Source: Undaria pinnatifida (taxonomy: Eukaryota; Sar; Phaeophyceae; Laminariales; Alariaceae). Taken from it: a stretch of 64,000 nt of DNA. The stretch covers positions 1,916,359 to 1,980,358 of the forward strand of contig JABAKD010000016.1 in the NCBI GenBank assembly GCA_012845835.1, in the 5' to 3' direction. Below are positions 34,501 to 45,200 of this stretch, in pieces. The position numbers and the translations under genes were made by a program. How positions within the stretch are numbered: position 1 is the first letter of the stretch; every line of letters starts with the position of its first letter. Under the pieces are notes generated by a model that was not told the origin of the DNA, searched no databases, and was given only the letters and a program-made list of their open reading frames with translations.

Positions 34501-37500
34501 CAGTCCCATGACCTACATAGGCACGTCACGCACAGAACCCCAAAACACGAGCAATGTCATAGCGTGATCTCCGCGCCGGCGTGTGGTTTCGGCCACCCTG
34601 GACCAACAAAAGAGCAACTCCAATACCCCGGACCCTGACCGCCAGTTTGCACCGATCGTCAGTTTGAACAGTTGGGGTCCTTCCCAATTGAATATACTAA
34701 ACGGCATTGATTCCGCCGCGTATCTATGTAGTAATCGGCATCGACATATACCGCACTGGTTATACTGCCGTAGCCCTTTGTGTTGCTGTGGCCTATTCGC
34801 TAAAGGCGACTATGCACCGATCAGCGACCCAGTTGTTGTTGTTGTTGTTGTTCTCACATAAACTCGCACAACCAAGTCCGTGGTCACAGGACAGGCTCCA
34901 GTCACTCTGGAGTGGAGGAATACCCCCAGGAAAAAAACACAAACAAAACCAAAAGTGGTACACGCATAAATCACAGTTGACGCAATTCATGCCTCCACCA
35001 GAAACATATAAAAGTGAAATCGGGAGTCAGCATATGATGTGCCAGGTCGATACTGGTGCATACGTCTCAATACTCGCGCCTGAAAAACCGACTATACCGC
35101 TTGCTACCCAGGAAAGACTACCCCGTATATATTACACGTAGTACCTATCACTACGTATACGCACGTCAGACTCAAGTCAATTGGAAAAGAAGAAACAAAG
35201 AAGGAAAAGAAAATAAGAGACACGAAAGGAAAAAATGCAAGAAAAGAAACGAAAGCGAAAAACGGCAGGAAAGAAAAGAAAAGACAAAAAAAGACAAGAC
35301 AAGAAGAAGAAGCAAGGAAAGGAAAAGGGAAAAAAAAACAGTACATACTACTGGCTAGTGTTTGGTAGCATGGCAGCTATCCATAATACGCTGGCGTTCC
35401 ACTCCTCAGTTGAGGCTACGCAAAAATCGCCACCTCTATCGTGGGGAGGCGTTATTATTTTACGTTTCGGACCTTGCTCGAGGATTCAAGGCGTTTCTTG
35501 TCGGCGTACCGCATGAAACCCCTTCGTCGGTGCCGCTGCTGCCCTCTGAGAGGAAAATGGAAATAGGGGCATGCCGCAAGAAAGTGCAAACCCGCCCTCT
35601 CCTAGGCTCTTTTTCTTTAAACCGCAAACCTGGGGGTTTGTATTGCATTTCGTTTCCGTTAAAAATCTCCTTCATCCGCAGGCAGTAAAACGCGGAGGGA
35701 TGCCACCGCGATTGGAATTGCCGCTCGCCAACAAAAAACGTGTACGTATGCTTTTTGCGTCTACTACTTATAGCTGAACAGCCTCAGGATGGCCCGTGGA
35801 CTGTACATCACAACCTGCACGCAACAGGAGTTGAACATAGGCAGGCCCAGTCCCATACCGCCTCCTCGTACGTAGTGTCCCAGGTATATTTTTTGGGACC
35901 GCCCATGCACAGCGACCAAACAAACGACGAGAGCGATTTTTGTCAAGCGTGTAAAGGGTAAGGATGCGGCAGTTCGAGTATCACCATGACTCCTGGGAGG
36001 CTGCCATATCGCACAGCTCCCGGCTTTGCAGGTCGGACGCATTTCCTACCCTAGCAGCCGGGGATGATTTGTATGGCCTATTTTGCAGTACTGCTAAAAT
36101 ATTGTGATTTTTTTTCTATAGCTTTTTTAACTAAAGTCGCAAAACAATCAACCGAGGTCTCCAAGCAGCAACCCTTGCTCTTGCACCATTGTCCCCGCCC
36201 CCTCTAGGACATCAACCCCGATCTCCTGGGATCGGTTGTCGTTGCGGGAGGCACAACAATAATGCCGGGTTTCGTTGAGAGACTAAAGGAGGATCTGGAT
36301 AGGATATCTCCGGGGGGGGGGGCGTCCCCTTTAGCAAGCGTCATCCCCCACCCCACGAGCCACGAGCCGGGTTATAACGCGCAGAGGAAGCACGCGCCAT
36401 GGATAGGGGGCTCGATGCTTGCCTCGTTATCGCCCTTTAAGCAGGTATGGATGGATACACTATACTGCTGTACTCCTAGTCTATGGTCTATCCGTTCTGA
36501 TGTTATTTTTTCTTTTTCACCGTGGGCGCTTTAGACTATGGCTTGTGTTTTTTTCTGGTTTTCCTCCAGTTGTGTCCGTTTTTCTCGTAAATTATCCCCA
36601 GATATGCTATCATAGGTGAAATGGCTCCAATTATGGTAGTTTTAGGCAACCAAGAGCCACTGATTCTACTTCTTAAGGCAGATTAAGTCAAACCATGCTA
36701 CCTGCCTTCGCGTTAAAAAAACGCTCCGTTATGTTGAATGCTCTACCAGCACAGCGAAATACAACATGCAACCCCATGAAAACACGCGGCGTCATTACGC
36801 CCGTTTTTATTTTCCCGCTCTTTGCGTGCTCACGAGGGAACACCGTCGTCACCTTCCTCGACGCGAAGAAATGGAACGGGGCGTCTGCAGTATTTAGTAA
36901 ACCTTTCGTGGGCTACGAGTACGTATCATCGCTTTGAGATGAACGCTACGACCACATTTGATGAAAGCTGTGATAGATGGCTTCGTGGGGTTGCGGGGCC
37001 AGCCAGCGCATCCGAAAGAAAAAATCAACCCCATGCTTCTTCTTCTTATTTCCTCCTTAGACCGCTATATTTTGGGTCCCACCAAGGTATAATAGATTGT
37101 TCCTAGCATCACCATTTTCCTTTTTCCCTCCTTAGGTTGCAATACTTGGAGATCCGGACAGAGTAAAAAAAAAGGAAATAACGTGCGGGTAGTAGAGAAA
37201 ATATTGAAGGGTTTAGGAGGAGACCAAGAAGAGGTACTGTCCATAGAGAAGTTTGGCGGGTACGATACTGAAGAAAAATAAATAATGGAAGAAAGGGCAA
37301 GGCTAGCGCTAAGAAATAAGGTGAGCCAGGAGAAAAACTTAGAAATACACGGGGCGCTGAGGAAATATATTCGACCGAAAACCTCTCTGCACTGGCCCAA
37401 TGGACTACATGAAAAAGCCGAAACTGCGATTTCGTGTAGGAGACGTGGATTTACCAGAAAGAAGAAGGAGATATACCAGTAGTCGGGAGAAGGACGTGGA

Positions 37501-38132
37501 TGCATATATGTGCCTGTGTGGCACAACAATAGAGAGTAGGACTCTCATACAGTAGTAGGAGAATGTGAAATATACAAGGAGGAGCGGGATGCGTTAGAGG
37601 ATGATATGAGGAAATTACACGAATGTGACATGGAGGAGTTTGGTAGACTAGAGAGTAGCGAGAAAACGATCGCTGTCCTAGGAGATAGATGACGGCCGCA
37701 GACGGCAAAACAGAAAGGGGATAAGATAAGCAAACAGTTTTTACGTAATATATGGAAAAAGCGTATTGAGCGCCCAAATGTTGGAGACCCGCGTTTCTAT
37801 GAGAAATAGTAACGGTGCTCCATCTCTAAAGGGATGCGTGGTCAATGGTCAAAATGACCAAGGCAAGCAAGAAACGTGTACGCCCTCCCCCCCCCCCCCC
37901 TTCCCTTTCCCCTTCTTCTTCTCCCCCGCTCCGTCCTCGCATTGTAGGTATGCGAGGGTCTATGGTCTTAGAATTGCGGCTATGCATGAAATGAGTACAC
38001 CCACCCCTCCCTCGCTGTTATCGTCGTTGTGTCCTTTGCTTGACCTCTCCGTGTCATCCCCGGCAGCTGCAAGTGACGCGGCAGGAGTACGAGGACGGTG
38101 GAGAAAGCGTCATCCACAGAATATTTTTGTGA
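25508..38132 (+). CDS. Divergent actin-like / actin-related protein (8 exons)
   Basis: Exons 25508-25675, 27624-27791, 28682-28759, 31903-32124, 32955-33095, 33816-33917, 36208-36444 and 38067-38132 all join in phase 0 to about 393 residues (actin is about 375). Homology runs the full length in order: [18 protein letters not shown] (phosphate loop 1), [28 protein letters not shown] (phosphate loop 2), [44 protein letters not shown] (adenosine loop), [10 protein letters not shown], and RQEYEDGG...HRIFL at the end. Several nucleotide-pocket positions differ from actin: the Gln of AIQAVL is Ser, and the DSGDG loop is EVGGG. The DNase-loop region (exons 1-2) is unrelated to actin's, and exon 7 carries an insert. 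It is therefore not conventional filament actin. It could be a nuclear ARP or a lineage-specific actin-like protein, and its role is unknown. Confidence 0.87.
26190..26760. repeat. GC-rich tandem repeat, about 217-bp spacing
   Basis: Blocks containing GCGCGCTGGCTCCA, AGCCAATCA, CCACACCGTGCG and TATCGACCCG recur two to three times in diverged form; the GCGCTGGCTC block lies at 26431 and 26648. CCAATCAG-type words and CCCGGG-rich stretches mark each unit. It lies in intron 1 of the actin-like gene. Confidence 0.65.
30660..30918 (+). other. Open stretch rich in Gln/Ser/Thr/Pro, possible element remnant
   Basis: From about 30672 a frame reads [12 protein letters not shown], then Gln/Ser- and Thr/Ala-rich sequence, and ends RVVLYNQQ-stop. 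It sits in intron 3 of the actin-like gene. The composition resembles the linker after an integrase in copia-type elements, but no catalytic domain is present and I cannot prove the assignment. Confidence 0.25.
31280..31553. mobile_element. Inverted-repeat element family A, copy 2
   Basis: The left end GACGCTTGCTACGACAGAGG pairs with the reverse complement of the right end, GACGCGTGCTACGATAGAAT. Its internal blocks match the copy at 21095-21366 (GAGCTTAAGACCTCTCCGAA, GAGAATCATCATGCAAAAAC, TTAAGGAGCCCCTTCGTTCA). It lies in intron 3 of the actin-like gene. Confidence 0.75.
32465..32899. mobile_element. 435-bp CAGGG...CCCTG element filled with GACCC repeats
   Basis: The left end CAGGGCTTTTCACGGGTC and the reverse complement of the right end, CAGGGCTTTTCACGAGTC, match at 17 of 18 bases. 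The interior is an array of GACCCGACCC runs separated by CGCGAGAATTTCGAAACGTC-like spacers. Termini of the form CAGGG...CCCTG resemble hAT-type elements. I see no clean 8-base target duplication (left flank AAAGACAC, right flank AAGAAACA). It lies in intron 4 of the actin-like gene, 55 bases before exon 5. Confidence 0.75.
34040..34215 (+). repeat. Dispersed repeat with a conserved short peptide, copy 1
   Basis: Matches 46728-46890. Both contain GTGTAACAGCTGCCGGATT-type and GGACGTAAATATAGGGACC-type blocks. Translated, both give VY-x-GRKYRD, a short gap, and DLNM-x-TKR-x-LH. This copy has an in-frame stop. It is probably a decayed element ORF in intron 6 of the actin-like gene. Confidence 0.5.
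34829..35150 (+). mobile_element. Dispersed element fragment with protease-like motif, copy 1
   Basis: Starts with a GTT microsatellite and TTCTCACATAAACTCGCACA, then AAGTCCGTGGTCACAGGACA, then a frame with [13 protein letters not shown] and [13 protein letters not shown]. The DTGA core with flanking hydrophobics resembles a retroviral-type aspartic protease of an LTR retrotransposon. Related copies lie at 60785-61060 (plus), 61625-61890 and 62525-62775 (minus), with short pieces at 17245-17300 and 17930-18010. All are decayed; this is the only one that keeps the Asp. Confidence 0.55.
37190..37880 (+). mobile_element. LINE-like retrotransposon 3' fragment (decayed)
   Basis: The frames, which shift several times, encode the C-terminal part of a non-LTR retrotransposon polyprotein. 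A [15 protein letters not shown] zinc-knuckle segment comes first, then [27 protein letters not shown] and KGCVVNGQ...KASK. In-frame stops (such as CAGTAGTAG near 37553) and shifts show that it is dead. A C-run follows the end. It lies in the last intron of the actin-like gene, in the same orientation. Confidence 0.7.
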
Positions 38133-39379
38133 TCATCCACATAATCTTTCTGTACCAAAGCTACTCAAATAGCCGCAAATCTGCTGGCGGAGCTGACTGT
38201 ATGTGTTATAAGGCGTATCCAACACTGGGCAATTGATCTATCTTTGTACGCCTGCAGCTCAGTAGGTAACAGGTTCACCAAATGACCGTTTGTAGCTGTA
38301 CTCGGGGTTTGGTTGACCTTGGTCCGGCTAGATAAATTGGTTGACGAGTTTCGAGACGAAATTGCCCATCTCGTGGTTGATGTTTTTCTCGTTTCTGTAA
38401 CAATTAGTTGTAATAATATGCTGCCGCCAATCAGTCAATGTAAGTATTGGCTTGGACGAGGCCTCCTGCCCGGGTCGGTGGTTCTACGCAAATACCCAAA
38501 CTTCCTTGTGTTCTTCTGTCATTTGCCACCTGCCGGGGCACTGCGTTGTTTCGCCTAAACTGACTTTTATGTACTGGTATATTTTCGGCGTAATTCGGCG
38601 TGTACGTGGAGGAACAAATTGAAATGCCGAAAGCGGTGGCAACTCGCTAGCGGCCGCGCAGTCGTGACCCTGCTATCTGATTCGACGCTTGGGGGCTGTG
38701 TACGTTCGGCCACCCCGATGCAGTGCTTGGCTACTAGGCACTGTCCTGTATCCGCCCTGTATCTTTGATGGCGCCTGGTGCCGTACCCGGCAATGACCTA
38801 TCACAAGAGCCTCTGTTTCTTGACCCACGAAGCGTGCATCGGGCCTACCCGTTGCAAAGGCAGCAGAGGTGGTGCGGTTACCAACAGCTGGTCAAATGCA
38901 TCATGTATATATTACGCTCCCTTGCCGGGCATCCATTTAGACATCAAGTCTTCTCTTCAAGGGATATATCAAGTAGGATATAGGGGTCAAGAGCGGCTAC
39001 ACCAGCAGAATGGAAAAGCCGCCCAACCAGGGATGTTCCGCAATGAATTTATCGCTACCATGAAGCCAACCTTCTATTGGAAATCCCTAATATGATCAAA
39101 CCGTTGTCATTTCTGTATCCTTGCACAAGCACAACCAACAGCCTCCCTGCTTTGCAACTGATACATACGAAGTATTATCCTTTCCTCAAGGTGAAACGAG
39201 AGTCAACGAAAACTGCAGTCAATCAGTATCCTCCCTCCAGTACAGCGACATGAAGAAATATTGCTGTACCAAAGTCTCTGAAAGCCACCCTAAAAACCAA
39301 GAGTCACAGACAGTCTGGGGACACAATCCAGACTGAATCTTCGACATCCAATATCCAAAATCCGGGAAACCAAAAACTC

Positions 39380-40215
39380 CCACATCAGCCCGGTTCGGAG
39401 TCAGCACTCAGCCACCGTAACTAGTGGCGTTAGTCCACGGCAGATGGAACAAAATATTATCTGGTGGAATAGGGTTGAAATAAGTGTACTAGCAGGGTCG
39501 TCCCAACACTGCAAATCTCGAAAACCAAACCGGTAATCAGCACTCAGCTGCCGTAGATTACTGTGGTAGTCCACAGTATAATCAAACGGACGTCAGCTGT
39601 GAAATGGTCGAAACATTCTAGCGCACTGATCCCAAAACTCATTGCCTGACGTATACTTAAGCAACTGTCTGCCGGCTCCGTACACACCAAAATCCGCCCA
39701 ACTTCCAAATGCTCAAGCTCAAAACACACTAACGTCATACTAGACAATGGAGTGCGGACAAGTCATTAGTCCCAAAGTCCAAAATCAGCTATCTGCCTCC
39801 CAAATACAGGCTCGCGTCGAGAAATTTTCAGTAGTCCACTGTAGTCAAAAACAAACATCAGCTGGTAAAATAGGGTTGAACTGAATGTGCTAGCACGGTA
39901 GTCCCAAAACAACTGCAAATCTCCAAAACCAAACCGGTAATCAGCACTCAGATGCCGTAACCAGTGGTGGTAGTCCACAGTAATCAAACGGATATCAGCT
40001 GGTGAATAGTCGAAACGAGCGTAATAGGACACTAGTCCCAAAGCTCACTACCTGGTATACAATCAGACGACTGCCTCCCGGCTGGGGAAGACGCCCAGAC
40101 CCATCCAAGTTCAAATGCTCGAATCAAAAGCTTACTAACGTCTTACTAGTCAATGGAATGCGGAGAACTCATTATTCCAAGTCCAAAATCAGCTATCTGC
40201 CTCCCAAATGCAAAC
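39380..40215. repeat. 404-bp tandem repeat (about two copies)
   Basis: Markers recur with a 404-base offset: CGGTAATCAGCACTCAG at 39531 and 39935, and AAAATCAGCTATCTGCCTCC at 39781 and 40185. The ATAGGGTTGAA block and the ACTAGTCCCAAAG-type block follow the same spacing. The copies are diverged by several percent, with small indels. It adjoins the shorter-period satellite and ends where that begins. Confidence 0.8.
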
Positions 40216-40289
40216 TTCCAACGATAACTTTTCAATACCGCAATACAGAAGAATCTCATTTTCATCACTAACATATCTTCCGGCCAAAA

Positions 40290-41600
40290 GACACCTTTTT
40301 CAGTCCATGACACCAAATTCAATATCACCCAAACCAGAAACACCAAAATATCGTCGTACTGGGTCATTGGAATGCAAAAAATTTCATTCCATTGGTCCAA
40401 AATCAACCAAGACATGACTCTTCCACATTGGAGTCGAGCCACGAATATTGAAATGCCAATATGTTCCTCAATGGCACTCCAAATTCAATATCACCCAAAC
40501 CAGAAACACCAAAATATCGTCATACTGGGTCATTGGAATGCAAAAAATTTCATTCCATTGGTCCAAAATCAACTAAGACATGACTCTTCCACATTGGAGT
40601 CGAGCCACGAATATTGAAATGCCAATATGTTCTTCAATGACACTCCAAATTCAAAAATCACCCAAACTAGAAATGCACCAAATTAGCGTCATATTGGTCA
40701 TTGGAATGCAGAAATCTTCATTCCATTGGTCCAAAATCAACCAAGACATGACTCTTCCACATTGGAGCCGAGCCACTAATATCGAAATGCCAATATGTTC
40801 TTCCATGACACTCCAAATTCAATATCACCCAAACCAGAAACACCAAAATGTCGTCATACTGGGTCATTGGAATGCAAAAATTTTCATTCCATTGGTTCAA
40901 AATCAACTAAGACATGACTCTTCCACATTGGAGTCGAGCCACGAATATTGAAATGCCAATATGTTCTTCAATGACACTCCAAATTAAAAAATCACCCAAA
41001 CTAGAAATGCACCAAATAAGCGTCATATTGGTCATTGGAATGCAGAAATCTTCATTCCATTGGTCCAAAATCAACCAAGACATGACTCTTCCACATTGGA
41101 GTCGAGCCACTAATATTGAAATGCCAATATGTTCTTCCATGACACTCCAAATTCAATATCACCCAAACCAGGAACACCAAAATGTCGTCATACTGGGTCA
41201 TTGGAATGCAAAAATTTTCATTCCATTGGTTCAAAATCAACTAAGACATGACTCTTCCACATTGGAGTCGAGCCACGAATATTGAAATGCCAATATGTTC
41301 TTTAATGCCACTCCAAATTAAAAAATCACCCAAACCAGAAATGCACCAAATTAGCGTCATATTGGTCATTGGAATGCAGAAATCTTCATTCCATTGGTCC
41401 AAAATCAACTAAGACATGACTCTTCCACATTGGAGTCGAGCCAAGAACATTGAAATGCCAATATGTTCTTCCATGACACTCCAAATTCAATATCACCCAA
41501 ACCAGAAACGCACCAAACTAGCGTCATATAGGTCACTGGAATGCAGCAAATATTTGTTCCATTGGTCCAAAATCAATTAAGACATGACTCTTCCTACTTC
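40290..41600. repeat. Satellite of about 167-bp monomers arranged as 334-bp dimers
   Basis: The block GACATGACTCTTCCACATTG recurs at 40411, 40577, 40745, 40911, 41079, 41245, 41413 and 41581, with spacings 166, 168, 166, 168, 166, 168, 168. Two monomer types alternate. One carries CAGAAACACCAAAAT and CATACTGGGTC; the other carries AGAAATGCACCAAAT and CATATTGGTC. Units two apart are nearly identical, while neighbours differ more, so the unit of amplification is the dimer. The last monomer mixes both types, as expected at an array edge. Confidence 0.9.
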
Positions 41601-42298
41601 AAAACCAAGTCGTCATGACAAATTTATCGCATTCAAGATATTGGATGAGGTGCTCAACACCTACCAGACCACGCGCCTACAACGCTGCGTAGCACTGCGG
41701 TGCAGCGGAGTCAGCCGGTTGATGGGGGGAAGACTCGCTGACGGATGGCTCTGCCGTTTAGTTTGCAAGCAGCCAGCCCATGTAATGCAAACGTCAGGAT
41801 CTTCTTGATTCAGCCGGTAAAAAATAGCGGCAACAAGCACTAGGCAGCCGGCACCATAAGGCGACCCCCAGTCTACACGCCAAGGCTTGGTAGGACTCGT
41901 CTGCACGATCGTGATACCCCCCCCCCCCCGTCAGACGACCCTCGCAGTACTGCCGGCAAACAAACACGACCGACTGTGTTATCCTCCCGCTGGAGAGCCA
42001 ACCATACCCCCAACTTGTGCAGAGCAAAAACGCATACCGTGCGAATATGCAAGCGCCTGGGACGAGGTTCAGAGACAACCAACCGTTTCAAAAATGAGGG
42101 GGGAGCATACGCATAACGGAATGGTGGCCTATTCGGAAACATTTCTTCGAGCTATTTCCGTAGACACACGCACCGCTCGGCGTTTGCTCTCTCCTCGTGG
42201 TCGAAAAAATCAGCCTCGAAAATCGCTCCCCCAAGGGTATGTGCGATCTTGCGTGTTGGAAGGAGGGGCAGCGGTTTGCGTCAGCTCACTCGGTGGGC

Positions 42299-45200
42299 TT
42301 AGCGGAGTGCGTTCTGGAAGTGCGAGAGACCCGCCCACATCTTCTCGAGGCCTTCCACAACCCATCGCGAGTCTATAGTAGGCACATAGCGGGACGCGGC
42401 CTCCCAGCACGCCGAAACCGCCCGGCGCACCATGAACTTCGCCGTTAGCGCCATGACGTGCCCCTGTCTCTTGCCCATGAGAAAACTCTCCGCGGGTGAA
42501 GGGTCCGCGATTCCGCTGCCCTCGAATGCCTCCCTGTAAAGCATGTCCAGGTCTTCCATCGTAGGACCCGCGCAGTGGTTCGGCGAGCGCTTCTTTCCGG
42601 CCTGATTAGGGGAAAAAAAACGCGTCAATAGACAAACGAGAGCGTTCATGTCAGCACGTGTGATCGTCGCTCTCTCGGGATATCGGTAATGGAAAAACTA
42701 TGGTATTAGAGATACGCCAGCGCCTTTAATGGGTGGTGTGGTTCTCGCGATTCGCTTTCGAATTTGCTGCACCAGCCATAGCTGAAATGCTACTGCGTAT
42801 TAATAGTTGAAGTTCGATGAGCTCTTTTCCCGATCCGATGTATGTTAGATAGGTCTTGCCACGAGCGACCGCCTACACTGAACAGACGAAAGCACGGGTA
42901 AACACAGCTACAAACCTCTCGTTACTCTGTAAGACACATGTTTCGATTTACTACATGCTTCTGCCGCGCACCCCTCTTGCTGAATTGCAGAAACAGAGCC
43001 AACACATGGGTTTTTCGTGTTTACAGTACTATGGGGGAGGGGTGACGAGGGGCCGTGGAACAAGCGTAGTCAGTCCCTCGCCCCCTCCTGTGGCTGGCAA
43101 CGAAACCTTAAGTCCTGGTGAGCTGCCCCAGATCACTATCGCATCGCGCTGTACGCTTCCATCACCAGCAGCACAGCACACACCAACAAAAAAAAAGCAA
43201 AAATTAGCCCAACCCAGCAGCAGCACAAGTTGTACTAGGAGCACTGTAGCGCAGGAGACAGCACTTCATAAAACGCCGCCTATTCAAAAACAGTCTATGG
43301 GGGACGCGTGCTAGAGACGGCAGGAGCTACGAGCACAATTTACGCCAAACTAATGCTGACCTACTGGGCTCTTACAACTGACGAATAAAATGTTTCGTGT
43401 TTTGTGCTGGTGTTGAATATACGACACCTAGGCTGTTGGTGTGTTCGCTGGGTTGCGCTTACAGCTCCTCACGTGAAGATATTTACACAGTTTAGGACCA
43501 GCCCAACCGTAGCCAGCGTTTGCACTCAGACGGCGGTTGTACCGATCTTCCATGCACCTCTACGGGCTTCTATGGGCTTTCATGGGTTTCCATGGTCAGT
43601 CATTCATGGGGTTTCAAGGCACTTTCATGGGCTTTGATCGGTTTTCTTTCAAGTACAATGGCCGTGCCGAGAAAAAATATTCACAGAAAAAAATCGAGGA
43701 AAAACCCATGGATGGGATTCATCAAAGCTGCCATGGCTTTCATGGCACTTCTACATGACACTTGTCGTGGCGCTTTCGCGGTCCTACCGTGTCATTTTCA
43801 TGACAGTACCCGGAAAGCCCGCAAAAAAATACCACGCTGTCACATGAAATCCCCTGAAGTCCCCTGAAAAAACCCCACGAAACCACCATTAAATCCCTTG
43901 ATCTCCCATGAAATCTCGTGAAATCTCGTGAAATCCTGTGAAATCCCGCGAAACAGCCTCGAACGCTAATGAAAAACCCCACGAAATCCAATAAACTCGT
44001 GTAAAAGTCCTCTGAAAACAACACGAAAGTCACTAAACTAGGACGTAACCTCAAAGGTGGTTAAATATCATGAAGCTGCCTCGAGCCTCGATGAAACCGC
44101 GTGAAGTCCTACGGAAAAATCCAGCAAACCTACTACGAAGGTGTATTAAAACAACAGTATAATGAAAGGCCATTAAATTCCGTGCAGCTGCCTCGAGAGT
44201 CAATGAAACCCCGTATAATCCGATGAAATCCCCACGAAACCGCCACAAAAGTCCATGGAAGCCCATGAAAGGCCCATGAAAAGCCCATGAAAGTTCTGCG
44301 ACATTCCACGAAGGTCCATGAAAGGGCCATGAAAGGGCCATGAAAACCCATGAAAATGCCATTAAAACCCATGAGAAAAGTGGGATGGAACCCTTCGAAA
44401 ACCCACGATACTGCTATGAAAGCCGATGAAAGTCCGACCGCGAAAGTTCCACGAAAGACCATGACTAAACCGATGTGGACGTAATTAAAGCCTGCGACAA
44501 GAAAGCCCATACGGTAGACATGCATGGAAACTAATCAAAGCTTAATGGGCTTTCACGGGATTTCACGGGCATTTTTCACGAAGAGTGAACATCGTAGCAT
44601 TAATAGTACTGCAGCAAAGGCGACCGGTTGTAATAACATGGAGCTGCCCTCAGCATAACATCGTGCCGTCGTGTGGTCTCACCGACATTTTCTCTCCCTG
44701 TTCGATCGCGAATTGCAAGACGCACAGAGTCACAGCCGCTGTCACAACGACGCTTTTCTCCACGACGTCGGCCACTTGAGAGCATACGTTAGCCTGCAAC
44801 GACACGCCGCCCGGAAGACGGGCCAAGAACGGTGATATCGGACTTAAAAATGACGGACCACGTTGCGGCCGCGAAATGGGTTACACGGATACAGTGCACC
44901 GCACACACCACGTGCTTGAGAAGGTGAGTCTTAAGGTGGAACAGGCAAAAAATACTCATTTTCAGAATAAGAAAAGGCTTTTATTCTACGTTTGGGACGA
45001 AGGTTGAGCCAAACAACATAGGGTTTCATCGCCCTGGACGGCGAAATTTCTGCAAGAACATAGCGCACTGCTACGAAGGCGGCGTGCAGAGTTGGCATAT
45101 GTGTTTGGGTTGGGGTTGGTTGGCTACCGGAGACCTGAAAGTGATCAGAAACGCCTGTTCGAAGTTGAAAAATGGAAATACGATGATATAACTACCACGT

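Larger units (their letters stand above)
38133..42298. other. Intergenic region dominated by satellite DNA
   Basis: This lies between the ends of the actin-like gene (plus) and the small hypothetical gene (minus). I see no supported gene. It contains unique-looking sequence (38140-39370), a 404-bp tandem repeat (39380-40215), the 167/334-bp satellite (40290-41600) and a short non-repetitive tail. The open frames over the satellite repeat every 334 bases and are not genes. Confidence 0.7.

Noticed and set aside
35056-35358. Lys/Glu/Arg-rich 100-codon frame
   Set aside because: It reads through a purine-rich simple sequence (GAAAAGAAA) inside an actin-like gene intron.
40372-41285. Plus- and minus-strand frames of 60-123 codons
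   Set aside because: They recur at exactly 334-base offsets and are satellite artefacts.
42197-42448. Plus-strand frame MVEKISLENRSPKGMCDL...
   Set aside because: It overlaps the antisense of the hypothetical gene's last exon, lacks partner exons, and its composition is explained by the opposite coding strand. I hold this less firmly than the other rejections.
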